Shown: positions 1 through 11,010 of the stretch, in pieces | Layout of the letters: every line of letters begins with the position of its first letter | Numbering within the stretch: position 1 is the first letter of the stretch | NCBI GenBank assembly: GCA_944472155.2 | Contig: OX235272.1 | Coordinates: 108,072,020 to 108,136,019, forward strand | Origin: Trichobilharzia szidati | Taxonomy: Eukaryota; Platyhelminthes; Trematoda; Strigeidida; Schistosomatidae | Length of the DNA stretch: 64,000 nucleotides | Direction of reading: 5' to 3' | Translations under genes and position numbers: made by a program | The notes under the pieces: generated by a model | Database searches by the model: none | What the model was told of the DNA's origin: nothing | Seen by the model: only the letters and a program-made list of their open reading frames with translations

Positions 1-344
1 AATGCCAAACTATTATCCTACTTCCGATTATGAATATGTATGTCAACATTTTTTGATGTTAGTTACACAAATGTTAAGGACATTGAAAACGCTCGTTTCG
101 ATTCATCTGTATTACCCATTAAACTTGTGATCAAGGTGTAGTTTTGCTTACAATGGTTAGCGGAGTTTTCCTCAGTCTACCTGAACGGCTTTAAGTTTAT
201 TATTCTAGCATACCGTTGTCAAAAGAACAATGTAAAGGACGCGTTAGTTTGCGGTTAAATCCACTGGGTTAATTTAAAGATTTGAAGATGGAAATCAAAC
301 ATTTATTTGTGACCAATTTAGATCATGAAGAGGTTGTATTGATC
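1..344. other. Unassigned AT-rich sequence
   Basis: No reading frame, RNA or recognised repeat is supported here. The sequence runs directly into the RTE-B remnant that starts near 345. Confidence 0.5.
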
Positions 345-1206
345 ATGTCTTCACCCTTCGACAGATTCCGGGCCTTTATTGACCCAAAAGCGACATTCGA
401 TTCTGTAGACTGACAGGTACTATGGTAATGTTTGGCCATAAAGAAAATGTCGAGAAAATACATCTCGCTGATCAAGGCACTCTACTCGAACTTATGCAAC
501 CAAATAACATCCTACGTAGGGTAGCCATCTGAAGTGATGACAGCCAGTGGTGTCCTTCACGGATACCCACTATCCCCATTTCTGTTTAATTTCATCATAA
601 ATTTACTAATGGACTTAACCCTAAGTGACTTCAGCGATTCAGGGATTGACTTGTTACCAAGGAATAATCTCGTTGAGTTAGAAAATCAATCGACGAGGTT
701 GTGAAATTACATCGATTGAGATAGTTAGGACATGTGTTACGCATGCCTAGCCATCGCCTACCTCGATGGGAAATGTTAGCTGCCATAGGATTGCGTTGGA
801 GTAGAGCTAACTAGTGGTGGTGAGACTAAAACATGGCCTCATCAGTCAATGAAATCCTCTGCAGTTAGTTTGAACCAGCCACATCTAGAGGTGTAGACTT
901 CTTAACTGGTTGGGGTCCTCGGGATGGTAAGAACCACTAGTGGGCAGAGAAAACTGGTGATGTGGCTCAAATCGTTGTTAATGGCTGTCGCAGATGCATT
1001 CACTCTTTATGATTTATAATAATGAATAAAACTCTATTGTCATTCCATATTACCATTCTTTTTGCCTCACACTTCTGTTTATTATCTCTCTTTACTCTAT
1101 TCTCTTTCTTTGTATGCTACAAGGAGGGAATGTGGCAACTTGAACTGCTGCACATCTGTGCAAAGTTCTACGTTGAAACCAGTCAGTCAGTTAGTCAGTT
1201 AAACCA
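345..1206 (+). pseudogene. RTE-B LINE remnant (reverse transcriptase to 3' tail)
   Basis: Decayed copy of the RTE-type LINE that is better preserved at 11535-12905. Matching pieces in order are: the motif-A region near 390-415 (ATFDSVD); the segment equivalent to KYIALIKALYS near 455-490; the GYPLSPFLFN region near 565-600; and the HRLRWLGHVLRMPSHRLP equivalent near 705-775. An internal deletion joins the segment before the YADD motif (about 682) directly to the C-terminal region, so the catalytic YADD is missing. Many stops and frameshifts are present. The 3' end is a short CAGT-type repeat near 1180-1203, as in the other RTE-B copies. It is non-functional. Confidence 0.8.
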
Positions 1207-1614
1207 ATAATGCGGAATAGGCTTGTGATTCCTGACAACAGCACATGACAGTGTGTTCAGTGGGATATATTTATTATGAAATTATTTTTACTGACAAAAT
1301 TTCAGCTGTACTATTTAAACAAGATACCCTGAAGAATTATCTTATTGCTTACTATTTTTAATGTGAAAACATAATTAGTCCTGAACTATACTTTTTATTT
1401 AATGGGTTTAGTAGCTGGCATGACATTATCTGTAAATGGAAAATGTAGTGCTGAGTGACAACAAACGTGGTTGTTTATTCCTAGATGCATTCATCAAAGT
1501 TTCTCTGTTGAGTGCACAGTTTATTTAGTATGCTGAGTACAACAAAACAGTAAATTTCGTTTTAGTACTAGCTTCTAGGAGTTATTCAAGTGTTGGATTT
1601 CAGGGATTTCATTT
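1207..1614. other. Unassigned AT-rich sequence
   Basis: I see no coding, RNA or repeat signature that I can defend between the RTE-B tail and the SINE-A remnant. Confidence 0.4.
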
Positions 1615-1800
1615 AACTGGTTATAGGATTTCATCATGTGCTGATATCGGTTACACAACTATTGGATAACCAGCTGGGAGTACTGGAGTTCTGTATTGTC
1701 AGCCTGTTCTGGGACTCTTCGTCAGTACGCACACACCGTTTGTGGGTTCGTGTCTACGACCTTCCGGTTACAAGACGAACTCAAGCTCTAGGATTTAACC
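1615..1800 (-). mobile_element. SINE-A (tRNA-headed, hammerhead-bearing), degenerate copy
   Basis: Read on the minus strand this has the SINE-A order: a tRNA-like head with a weak box B, a hammerhead-like segment and the tail (CCAGCTGGTTATCC and onward). Stem I half GTACTG is followed by ACGAAGA in the core position and a GTCC stem-II half, but the second stem-II half and the GAAA box are damaged. It was recognised by alignment with the copies at 9662-10285, 12905-13112 and 61105-61465. Confidence 0.7.
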
Positions 1801-1835
1801 GGAAAGAAGCAATCTATTACTCAATGATAGGATAT

Positions 1836-2010
1836 TATTCCAATTTTTTAGTAAATATGAATTCCATTGGTCAGCTTATGGAGATGATTTCGTCGGAAAA
1901 GAACACTTTCTTCATTGAATTGTCTTTTTTATTTTTTTTTCGACATGAATTCTCTTGACGCATACTATTAGAATTTAGGTTGTGTTAGTGAAATAACATT
2001 GGCTGTGTCT
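1836..2010 (+). repeat. PLE terminal (pseudo-LTR-like) fragment
   Basis: Contains the phrase GATGATTTCGTCG followed by an A-rich stretch and TTTCTTC..GAATTGTC. The same phrase occurs at 27885-27945 and, inverted, at 16950-16990, where it lies at the 3' end of PLE-b. It is interpreted as a detached PLE non-coding end. Confidence 0.45.
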
Positions 2011-2034
2011 CCAGGAATGTTGAGATTATTTTGA

Positions 2035-2195
2035 TGACTACATCATATTACACAGAAGATTGAAGGCTGTAATTAGGGTTACTGGTGTGCCTTTGACTCA
2101 GTTAACTGACATTATTGTCAATAGGCACTTCAGTTCTTACAAGCAGTTGGCGAAAGTTAAGCTGTCTGACACCGAACATCCTCTAAATTTGCAAC
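2035..2195 (+). pseudogene. CR1-like LINE fragment (C-terminal coding)
   Basis: One frame reads LTQLTDIIVNRHFSSYKQ followed by LAKVKLSDTEHPL, the same peptide found in the CR1-like copy ending near 4690. It is a short 5'- and 3'-truncated fragment with no catalytic motif. Confidence 0.6.
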
Positions 2196-2392
2196 ACATG
2201 TAGGAAAATAATTGCATATAATTGCGAATGTGTACAGCTAAGTGAATGAATTCGCCACCGAAAATAGACTCTTCGCTGACCTACATGTTTCGTTTTCATG
2301 AAACGCCTTCGTGACCAAAAGTGGTCTGAAACTTCAAAGCATTACAAAGATTATCTTGGTATCAAAGAAATTTCAAAGAAGGAATGCCAGCA

Positions 2393-3456
2393 GATGCACC
2401 GATTATTATTATTGTTCCCTTGGGTTCCTAGTGGAACATAGGGCTTCAACTGCATGTCTCCACTGGTTTCTGTTTTCTGCTGTACTTTTCACCTGCATCC
2501 ATGTTAGTCCATACTGTTTCAGCTCCTCTTCACACGATCTCCTCCATGTCACCCCTGGACGTCCCACTCGCCACTTCCCTTTCAGGTTCCACTCGAGGGC
2601 CTGACGCGCGATGTCACCCAGCGGGTCTCCTCAGCGAGTGTCCAATCCATCTTCACTTTCTCCTGCATATTTGTTGGGCGATTGATTCTTGTTTTACTTG
2701 TTCCCATAGTTTCTTGTTGGTTCTTTCTTTCCGGCCATCTGATCTTCAGTATTGAGCGAAGACAGTTTGTTGATAAAGGTCTGCAACAGGCTGTTGGAAA
2801 TATTCTTTGTGACACACTGGCCAAGTTTCTGATCCATCCGTATAGAAGAACTGACTGACTTGACGTTTGTATTGAAAATCCGAATTTTGTTGTTGATGCT
2901 GAGTTGAGTGACGAAGATTTCCAGATTGGTTTCAGGTTGATGAATGTGTTTCTCGCCTTCCCGATTCTCGATTTGACATCCTCGTCCGTTCCTCCTGTAG
3001 TTGAGACAATGCTCCCAAGATAAGTTAAAGAAGTAATCTCTTTCAAATCCTTCCCGTTGATGGTGATTGGCGCTGGATGTTGCTACTGCTGTTGTTGTTG
3101 TTGGTTGGTTATTTTCATAACTTCCGTCTTGTCTATGTTCACCTGGAGTCCTGTCTTTGCTGCTTCTTCGGCCAGTTTGTCGGTTTTCGCTTGTAAATCT
3201 TCGATTTTGTGTGCCATCAAACATAAATCATCTGCGAAATCCAGGTCTTCTAGATTCTTCACGTCGGTCCAGGATATCCCTGTCTTCTCGTTTCCCACTG
3301 TATGACGCATAATCCAGTCCACCACAACTAGGAATATCATTGGTGATAATAAGAACCCTTGTCTGACTCTTGTGTTTACTCCAAACGCCTCGCTGAGTTT
3401 TTCGTTGTGGATCACTTGACATGTGCCGTTGTCGTACAGCTGTTGAAGTAACATCA
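2393..3456 (-). pseudogene. RTE-A LINE, 5'-truncated, minus strand
   Basis: RTE-clade LINE fragment starting inside the reverse transcriptase. On the minus strand the order is: palm motif QGFLLSPMIFLVVVDWIM (near 3330); catalytic FADDLCLM (near 3230); connector LQVNIDKTEVMKITN; a poly-Gln stretch from (CAA)n; TYLGSIV; and the RRKWRWIGHSLRRP-type C-terminal region, here frameshifted. The 3' end at 2393 is the family's conserved tail (CTATGTTCCACTAGGAACC) followed by (ATA)n. No endonuclease domain remains and several frameshifts are present. Confidence 0.85.
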
Positions 3457-3774
3457 GAAAACAGTACCTTTCTGGCCAGATGGTTGTGGCAGCATCTCTT
3501 ACTATTAACAATACATTTATTCCTAAGAAACAATTAATGGATTTCAATTTCTTCCAGTAGCAATGAATATTTTAACTCTAAAAAACTAAAGATTATTTAA
3601 AATAAAATAATCCCTCTACTGATATTTCAAGGTGTTTGTCTAATTCCTTACTTCCGAATTTACAATAGCTAAACTTACCTGTTGAAAATGAATTCATGGT
3701 GAGGTTGAACTTTAAGACCCCAGCTGAACAAGTGCATCAAATGGCACTGAACTGACCAATTTGTTTACACCAAT
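3457..3774. other. Unassigned sequence between LINE fragments
   Basis: No convincing coding or repeat identity. The RTE-A similarity stops near 3456 and the CR1-like reading starts near 3775. Confidence 0.4.
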
Positions 3775-4695
3775 AGGAAAAGATGAGAGCCTCCTTTTTA
3801 GACTACACACATCTGCTTTTGATAACTGTATTCCCTGGGGACTTTTACTAGGCAAGCTGATTTCAGTAAACACTGAGTCCTGGGTGACAAGATGTCTGTC
3901 TTCTTATTTTTCGGGTAGAAAACGATATGCCGTCTTGAAAGAAAAGCGCTTCACTTCGTTGCTAACAGAAATTGGTATGCCTCAAGGCACCGTACTCTCT
4001 TAATAAAAATGTGCCGGTGATCTAACCGTTTCTGTCCCAGTATTAGTTTCTGCTGTGGATTGTTCTCATGTGAATAGATTCTTGTCTGAAGTTAACAAAT
4101 GGTCTCCATTTAAATGGTCTACAACTGGATCCATCTAAATGTCATATTGTTGATTTTAGTTTCAGATGCGAACAAGACTTGCGTGCGTGGACTGATTCAG
4201 TTTCATGATTCCTGTAATATTGATGGCACTGTGATGATAGGGAGTAAATCGAATATCTCTCATCTCGGTATCAGTTTCTCTTCGAATCTCTGTTGGTCGT
4301 CTCATTTCCTGTTGATTTCTAAGAAGATTTTTCGTTTGACTTATAACATATAGAAGTTGAGAATTTCTGGTATAGCTCAGCCTCTTCCATTACAATTTTT
4401 TAATTCATGTATTCTGCCCATTCTCCTTTATTATTCCCCATTATTCTCCCCTGGACTTCTCAAAAAAGACTGTCATATTATGTAGAAGTTAGTGGTGTGA
4501 CTTTTACTCAGCTAACTGACATTATTGTCAATAGGCGCTTCAATTCTTACAAGCAGGTGGCTAAAGTTAGGCTGTCTGATACTGAACATCCTCTTTGTGA
4601 TTCGCAACTTTTTCGTTATATACCTTCGGGTAAAACCAGAGGATTTACGCTTGTACAACTAAATATAAAAATTTCACAATACCTTCTTTAGCACG
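3775..4695 (+). pseudogene. CR1-like LINE fragment (reverse transcriptase and C-terminus)
   Basis: Recognisable pieces in order: a damaged motif A (AFDNCIPWGLLLGKL), a SYFSGRKRYAVL segment, motif B (GMPQGTVLS, near 3980-4003), then after an internal loss LQLDPSKCHIVDF, HLGISFSSNLCWSSHF, SKKIFRL, a CILPILLYYSP segment and the C-terminal DTEHPLCDSQLF. The YADD catalytic box is lost at the deletion near 4003-4020. The motif style (GxPQGxxLS) is CR1/jockey-like rather than RTE. Stops and frameshifts exclude function. Confidence 0.75.
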
Positions 4696-4774
4696 GGTTT
4701 TGTGTGGAGAGCAACTCAGATGTCAGAAAAGAACTTATAAACTTTTTAAGTGAGTAATTTGGACTGCAAAGTAT

Positions 4775-5553
4775 TTTCATTATTATTCCCTTGAGTTCCG
4801 AGTGGAACATAGGGCTTCAACAACACATCTCCACTTTGTCCTACCTTCTGTCGTCCTCTTCAGCTTGGACCGCGATTGCCCACAATCTCTCATCTCCTCC
4901 TCACACGATCTCCTCCATGTCACCCTCCCACTGACGACCCACTCGTCGCTTCCCATTGGGATTCCACTCGAGTGATATACTGCACTGTGCGTGATGTCAA
5001 TGTTTGCCCGATCAATCCATTTCTATTTTCTCCTACATATTTGTTGAGCGATCGGTTCTTGGTTGGTTTGTTCCCAGCCAGAGTTTCTTGTTACTAATTC
5101 TTTTTGGCCATCTGATCTTCAGTATGGAACCAGTGAAGTGGGCAGCTGTTGATGAAAGTCTTCAACAAGCTGTTGGAAATCCTCTTCATGACACGCCAAG
5201 TTGTTGAAAATCCGAATCTTGTTCTTTATGCTGGCTGAGTGTAGAAGATTTCCAAATTGGTTTCAGGTTGTTGTGAAGGCGTATCTTGCCTTTCCGATTC
5301 CAACTGGCTTTGACATCTTCATCCGTTCCGCTGGCCTGTAGCTGAGACGATGCTTCTTAGATGAGTGAAGGAAGTAACCTCTGTCAAATCTCTCCTACTG
5401 CTACTGATTGGTGCTGGTTGTTGTTGGTTGGTTGGTCGGTTATCTTCATCACCTCCCTTTTCTCTATGTTCACCTGGAGTCCTGTCTTCACTGCCTGTTC
5501 GCGTCTTCAGCCAGTTTGTTGGTTTTCGCCTGCCTGCACGTCTTCGAGTTTAT
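4775..5553 (-). pseudogene. RTE-A LINE, 5'-truncated insertion with target-site duplication
   Basis: Minus-strand RTE-A 3' half: FGxRSINxLAEE-type connector, MEKxEVMKIT, then the C-terminal segment and the GGAACATAGGGCTTCAA tail. It is flanked by a 13-bp exact direct repeat, GACTGCAAAGTAT, at 4762-4774 and 5554-5566, as expected for target-primed reverse transcription. The reading frame is broken throughout. Confidence 0.85.
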
Positions 5554-5566
5554 GACTGCAAAGTAT

Positions 5567-6239
5567 AAGCAAAGGTTATTATTATTACATGTATTATCTG
5601 TGACACTGTCTACTTATATTTCATTATGTTTTCACCAAAATTCTGTTTATAGTGGTTCGATTATTAATATTATTATTACTACTTTAAATTTTATGTATCT
5701 GCATATTTATTTAAAAGGAGGTAGATTGTTCCAATGCGTGTAAAAACAAACCCTGAAAAATTTCATTCTCTATGATCAGTATTATTGTCTGGAATTAAGT
5801 GATTGTTATTATTATTATTTTTACTATCATAATATGAGGCGATTGAAATTTATGTGAATTATATTGTGCACCTTATGTTGTTTATTATGTCTATTTGTCC
5901 ATCCATATACATCTGACAACATGAGTGTAGCTAAAATTTTGAATTTCGAAATTTGATTATATTAATTTTGGTTCTTTTTTCTGCTTCATATGATTGACGA
6001 GTTGAACTTTGATGCACAATTATATATATTGGTTTTCAGTACTGCGCGAAATAGCGTTTTACCTTTTATGGCTTCTTTTTTTAAATGGTAGTCACTGTTC
6101 TTATAGTTGAAAATTTTTAAATGTGAAACGTTTATGATTAAAATGATTAACCACATATGCCTTGTTGTCAAAGATAGGGCTGATATCTTTGGGTGATCTC
6201 ATATATATATATATTCTCCCTTTTATTTACATATAGATT
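5567..6239. other. Unassigned AT-rich sequence with a LINE-tail-like patch
   Basis: Near 5765-5825 a GTCTGGAATTAAGTG segment followed by (TTA)n resembles the CR1-like LINE 3' tail seen at 48645-48752. A short TA run lies at 6200-6214. The rest is unassigned. Confidence 0.35.
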
Positions 6240-6605
6240 TTAAGTATTGGTTTTTGCATGGGGATTTAGTTTGATTGGTTGGAGGATTTCATCATGAACT
6301 GACATCGGTTAGAGGACTGTTGGAAAACCAGCTGAGAGTACCGGGGACAGCTGTTTTGTCTGCCTAGTTTGGGAGCCACCGACAAGGTTCAAACTCAGGA
6401 GCTTCTGGTTACTAGGCGAGTGAGCCCGTAGATCATTAGGCCGCTCTGACTCGATCCAATGGCCCATGAATTCTAACTTCTGACAATTCATGATATAGCG
6501 CGACTACTTCGAAATGTCTTCTTCGATGAGTTACGATGCCTTAGCTTCAACCTATTGTACCCTACTGGTCACGGCTTTCCACTAGAATCTCAGGCAACTA
6601 CCTGA
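6240..6605 (-). mobile_element. SINE-A, near full-length but degenerate
   Basis: The minus-strand copy keeps the upstream segment equivalent to 61110-61260, the tRNA-like head (near 6395-6440), the hammerhead region (near 6345-6395) and the tail ending in the ATCAAACTAAATCCC-type terminus. The hammerhead stem-II halves GGCTCCC and TAGGC no longer pair well, so a working ribozyme is unlikely. Confidence 0.7.
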
Positions 6606-6639
6606 ATTACAATTAATAGTCTCCAATGAGACGTGAAAC

Positions 6640-6715
6640 AAAGATTTTTAGTGAAGCTGTCTTGTTGACGATTTCATTTTCATAGCTGTACAATCGTATA
6701 TATATACGATTGTGC
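6640..6715 (-). repeat. PLE terminal fragment next to a TA run
   Basis: On the minus strand it reads GTACAGCTATGAAAATGAAA followed by a TCGTCAAC patch, matching the ends of PLE-k near 45690-45720 and 55765-55790. It abuts a TATATATA tract, as most PLE ends in the window do. Confidence 0.45.
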
Positions 6716-7615
6716 CAGCCTGTTAATTTCAATTTCCGATGTATAAGAAAGTTAAACGATGAAGCTGTTAATTCCTATGACCGGTGCAAAATTGATGATC
6801 CTGAAATAGAAATCAAGTGTGACGTTAAGTATCTTGGAATAATTCTTTCTTCTGATCTCTCCTGGTCTTCCCATGTCTTAGCGATTTCTAAAAAAATATT
6901 CCGTCTACCTTTTTACATTACGAAGTTAAGGCACTCAGGCATAACTCAACCCCTCCTCTTACAGTTTGTCAACTGTTGCATCTTACCTATTCTTCTTTAC
7001 TGTCCACCCTTATTCTTTCCTGGGTTGCTTATAAAAGACTATGTCACACTTCCTCGGACTGTGAAGACTGTCAGTAGGGCGAGTAGTGATATTCCATTGG
7101 GCCATATCGTCGACATCGTCATTGATGATACGCACTTGATTTCATGCAACAAATTTGCTAAAGAGATTTTGTCAGACTGTGAGCATCTACCGCCGCTTTC
7201 ACCTTGTGTCTCTTTAGGTAAAACAAGAAGTCATTTCATGAAAAGACTTTATGCACGTACGTCTAAGTATGCGAATTCCACGATACCATATTTGGTACTT
7301 ATTTCATGTTATGAAAATAGTGTCAGGCACTAGTAAATAAACCATTTTCTCCATCCTTATTCCACCAAGCTTTACCATTATTATTATTATTCTTATATTT
7401 ATATTCCTGTCACTATTTTTGTTTATTTTCTCATAAGTGTAAACATCATTTAAGTTCTGTAATAATTGTTATTGTTTTTGTTTTTCCCTTCACCATGCTA
7501 TATCAAGACATAATTAGATTCAATACTATACAACATGCTGAAATTTTGAAACTGTATCGACAATACTGTCTGATACAAACCCACCGTTATTATTATTGTT
7601 ATTAGTATTATTAGA
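6710..7615 (+). pseudogene. CR1-like LINE, C-terminal coding region plus 3' tail
   Basis: An open stretch of about 207 codons (6710-7333) encodes the part of a CR1/jockey-like reverse transcriptase that follows the catalytic box: VKYLGIILSSDLSWSSHVL, SKKIFRLPFYITKLRHSGIT, then LLQFVNCCILPILLYCPP, FPGLL, a basic CNKFAKEILSD segment and a C-terminal TRSHF...SIPYLV-type end. The catalytic palm motifs are absent because of 5' truncation. The 3' UTR runs to an (ATT)n tail near 7590-7615. The reading frame is unusually intact for this window, so this is one of the younger LINE pieces, although it cannot act alone. Confidence 0.75.
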
Positions 7616-7689
7616 GTTGTTATTCTCATTTTGCACTGTGCAAATGTTTGACTTTATTCCTACTCTAAATGTGGACAAATTCCTGTGGT

Positions 7690-7815
7690 TAATTTTATTT
7701 GTATTTTGAATAAATTAGATGCAAGGTGTTGTGGCAAACGCTGAGAATTCCACTCTGTATTATAAGTACTGTCTGTTTTGGAATAAAGCAGATTATTACT
7801 ATTATTACATGCACA
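7690..7815 (+). repeat. Second CR1-like LINE 3' tail
   Basis: Contains ATTAGATGCAAGGTGTTGTG, GAATTCCACTCTGT and TTGGAATAAAGCAG followed by (ATT)n. The same order occurs at 39120-39205 and 48645-48752, and inverted at 61655-61765. It is a detached LINE tail. Confidence 0.6.
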
Positions 7816-8660
7816 GTTGACCTTTTTTGATGTGGTTGTGTTAATTTGCAAATTAACTATCCAGCTCATCAGAGAACACAACCACATCAAAATCATCCAC
7901 CTGAGCTACAAATCTTCTCCATCATATAGTTGACCTTTCCCAAAATGGTTAATTCTGCCTCTCTGGCTTAATAACTAATTTTCAAATAACGATTTTAATT
8001 CAAAATTTCTGTCAAAGTGTCCCCCCCCGACGCAGTCAGCTGCTAGTAGTTCTATATTTATTATATTCTGTAATTTGTATTATCTACAGTAGTGGTATCT
8101 GCTGATGTAGGCAGCTGATTAAGAATTCCAAGTGATAACATTTTCAAGCAGTTTGCGCTAAACAGATATGATTGTGAACAGTCTTCAGTGTGTATTATCG
8201 AATGATTTATTTTTTTTCCCACTGTTCATTTCTTATCGATTTATCATGGAAGAGTTATTCTGACTACCATCATGGTACTCAGTGTTTTTTACACAAGCTA
8301 TGTTTGTGAGCTTTTTGTTTCAAAGAGACTATTCATTAGGCTGTTTAAAGTAAAAATGAGTTGCAAGAATATAATTAGTCTATTTGAAATGATTTCTAAC
8401 ATGAAGATTCCATTGTAAATGATGACTAAGCATTTGTATCTAATCCTTGCCAAGCTTCCTATTTGTTCTGCCTTTACTGCAGTCGACTGGAAATGTTGTC
8501 GGATGGCAATCAGTGTATCTTACAACTCCTGAGCTGGGAAGCAATGTCTTTCGATTAGGTTTACAATCTGTTTTGCAAAATAAATGACATCACTCTATAG
8601 TGCATTGTTACTTCGTGTTAATTGTTAGGAGGACAGCATTTTAAAACTAATAAAACACCA
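7816..8660. other. Mostly unassigned; short foldback-family patch at the start
   Basis: 7830-7915 carries CCAGCTCATCAGAGAACACA and a CCACCTGAGCTACAAATCTT patch, matching the outer part of the hammerhead foldback family at 16515-16690 and 57860-57935. From 7920 to 8660 I recognise nothing. Confidence 0.4.
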
Positions 8661-8664
8661 TGAT

Positions 8665-8900
8665 GCCATTTGGTTGGTGGTAGCCAGCAGATGAGACCAG
8701 GGTACACATCCCGCCCTTAGTCGGGAATTTTCAGTTGAATATCATCAATGATGAATGATTAGTGTTCACAATGAGACTTGGACCCATCGAGTGTCAAGTA
8801 GGACGAAATTCTAGTCTTAGATACTACAGCTAGCCCTCATCAAACCAAACTACATCGGGTTCACATTCAGACATCCTCCTAGTGTCATATTAGAAGCCGA
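8665..8900 (+). repeat. Possible decayed Sm-alpha-like hammerhead repeat
   Basis: At 8783-8816 the order CCATCGA, GTGTC, AAGTA, GGAC, GAAA, eight bases ending GTC has the same geometry as the Sm-alpha hammerhead (CUGAUGA, GUCCC, AAAUA, GGAC, GAAA, eight bases ending GUC). The core has several substitutions. A box-B-like GGTACACATCC lies upstream near 8700. This is weak evidence and could be chance. Confidence 0.35.
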
Positions 8901-8917
8901 TATGTCAACGGAGATTC

Positions 8918-9530
8918 CATATTAGTTTGTTTATTAGATATATCACACAGTGAAATAGCATTATTTACTGGATGACGTTTCGAACAAAATTTATTTACTG
9001 TTCATTTCATCAATTATAATCACACGACTTTGAAACTTGAGTTTTATAGTTTTCTTTGTCCTCTCCTATTTGCCGTCGTTGGGGTAGTAGAATTTTCTGG
9101 ATATCCAACTGGACAGGTGTTGAATCGTTCCTATTACATGTATTTGCAGTTGATTCGATAAACAAAGCTCCTGTTATCAGTCTCTCCGTATACCCTGTGA
9201 CATTAGATTTTAAAACTGTCTAATGTCACAGGGTATAGGGAGAGATTGATAACAGGAGCTTTGTTTATCGAATCAACTGCAAATACATGTAATAGGAATG
9301 ATTCATCACCTGTCCCCGATATCTGGAAAATTCTACTCCCCCTACGACAAATAAGAGAAAACAAAGAAAGCTATAAAACTCAAGTGTCAAAGTCGTGTGA
9401 TCACAATTGATATGATTATGAACAATAAATTGTGTTCGAAACTTTGTCATCAAGTAAATAATACTGTTTCACTCACTGTGTCATATATCTAATAAACAAG
9501 CTAATATGGAATTACTTACTACCACAGTGC
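8918..9530. repeat. Palindrome of two PLE 3' ends (PLE-h relative)
   Basis: The left arm (about 8918-9207) and right arm (about 9219-9530) are inverted copies. Around the centre an 18-bp perfect repeat (ATACCCTGTGACATTAGA) flanks an 11-base spacer at 9208-9218. The right arm on the plus strand reads the PLE C-terminus (ALFIESTANTCNRNDSS, PDIWKILLPL) and then the non-coding end with TTCGAAAC. The left arm is the same on the minus strand. A third single copy is at 20460-20760. This is a head-to-head foldback of PLE ends. Confidence 0.85.
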
Positions 9531-9661
9531 CCAAGTTTTACACATATATGTCAACAGAGACTCAACATTTTTGTCCAGTAAAATCAATCAACGGGAAATA
9601 TAAACTTACTTAAGTAAATAAGGGAGAGATCATTAGTGTTGGTGAACAAAGAATATTCTTT

Positions 9662-9897
9662 TTTCAAGTATTGGTTTGTAGGGATTCAATTTATCGGTTA
9701 CAGGATTTCATCATGAGGTGACATCAGTTAGAGGACTGTTGGAAAACCAGCTGGGAGTACTGGACAGCTGTTTCATCCTAGTTTGGGACTCATGGGCAGT
9801 ACGCATCCACTGGGTTTCGAACCCCAACACCTTCCGGTTACAAGGCAAGCCCGTAAAACAAATCAAATCCCTACAAATCAACTCTTGGAAATTAATC
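9662..9897 (-). mobile_element. SINE-A, left member of an inverted pair
   Basis: The minus-strand copy has the best-preserved hammerhead geometry of the family (about 9755-9802): stem I GTACTG with CAGTAC; core-position heptamer CCCATGA; stem II GTCC and GGAT around the CAAACTA loop; GAAA; and the very short self-complementary stem III ACAGCTGT followed by C. Box B is GGTTTCGAA-like on the plus strand complement. The tail ends in the ACAAATCAACTC type. It lies tail-to-head against the plus copy that follows. Confidence 0.75.
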
Positions 9898-10285
9898 TGA
9901 TGCTCGCTAGTCACTGGCTACAGGACAGAGTTGCCTGAAGTTCTAGTGAGAAGTCTTGACCAGTGAGGATGGAGTTCCCGCCGACGACATTGGTTGGCGG
10001 TCACGCTTGAATCGCGATTTGGTAGAAGTTAGAATTCATGGGCTGGCCATTGAGTTGGGCAGGTCCTAGTGGCTGAATGATATACGAGCTTGCCTTGTAA
10101 TCGCAAGGTGCCAGGTTCGAAACTTGGCGATGGATGCGTACTGCCGATGGGTCCCAAACTAGGATAAAACAATTGTGCAGTACTCCCTGGTTTTTAATGG
10201 TTCTCTAACTGATATCAATCTGTGGTCAAACTCAAAAAGCAAATCAAATCCTTACAAATCAGCTCTTGAAAACTATAATCATAGT
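9898..10285 (+). mobile_element. SINE-A, near full-length, right member of an inverted pair
   Basis: Order on the plus strand: leader (GATGCTCGCTAGTCACTGGC), box A-like GTGGCTGAATGATA near 10071, box B GGTTCGAAACT near 10112, stem-I half GTACTG at about 10139, core CCGATGG, stem II GTCC and GGAT, a damaged GAAA box (AAAA), then CAGTAC and the tail. Pol III transcription from the internal promoter is inferred, not shown. Confidence 0.8.
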
Positions 10286-10599
10286 TAAATATCAAGTGGC
10301 AAAATAATTAATGTCATATATAGAATAATACATAAGGTGCAAAGATGTTGGAAAGGGGTGCATAATTATAGGATTAGTAAGCGAATATAAAATGTTACAC
10401 AACCTGGTGTGAAATTTGATAAGATAGAATTCAATATTTCAAAAACAAAAAATAATAATTTTGTTTTCAGAATGACAAGTGGAACAAGCGGGAACAATTC
10501 AGAGTGAGAATAGTAATAATAATAATAGTAGTAGTAGTAATAAAGGAAAGGTACATAGAATAACTAAATAAACAAAATAAATAAATGTCTATCGTTCTA
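10286..10599. other. Unassigned sequence
   Basis: AT-rich with a short imperfect trinucleotide patch near 10510-10540. No feature is supported. Confidence 0.4.
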
Positions 10600-11010
10600 T
10601 GGCCATGGTAGAAGTATGGATTGCATATACTTCTTTTGTATACAAAAGTCTGGCTTAAATGCATGAATGGCCAAGGCCCCCTCTGTCTTTAGAAGTCTGT
10701 GACGAAGAAAACGCGGCAAGTTAGCATGGATTCGGTAGATGATCTAAAAATCATGGTCAGGGTTGGTAGGGTGACAGCTGTTGATCAAGTGTTTTCTAGG
10801 ATAGAGCTTCGCACACACTTCCTTTCCAACTAGTATAACCATGATGCTGGAATATGTTCTCGTATCCGTGTGGAAAGTGGCGTTCTCTGGCTACGGCCGA
10901 TCTACCTTGCTCTACAAGAGCAGGTGAACTGATAGATGCACATGGAGGCGGCCAGACGGGGGAGCTTATCTTTTACAGAGATGGAGAACAACTCGGAAAG
11001 TTCGTCTTGT
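10600..11010 (-). pseudogene. PLE fragment, GIY-YIG end
   Basis: Minus-strand reading in pieces: HLVNSCHPTNPDHDF-like, IIYRIHANLPRFLRH and the C-terminal LAIHAFKPDFCIQKKY, SILLPWP. This is the last part of the PLE polyprotein after the GIY-YIG core; the GIY-YIG catalytic tyrosines are lost to stops. The SILLPWP ending before the stop is shared with the PLE-c and PLE-e C-termini. A TA run follows at 11013-11031. Confidence 0.65.

Noticed and set aside
3057..3124. Poly-Gln or poly-Cys rich host protein segments near CAA/GTT repeats
   Set aside because: These are the (CAA)n connector of RTE-A read on either strand; they recur at 26650, 39985, 50775 and 53495 in the same element context.
8015..8030. 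C-rich tract as a structural or regulatory element
   Set aside because: A short homopolymer (CCCCCCCC) without further context.
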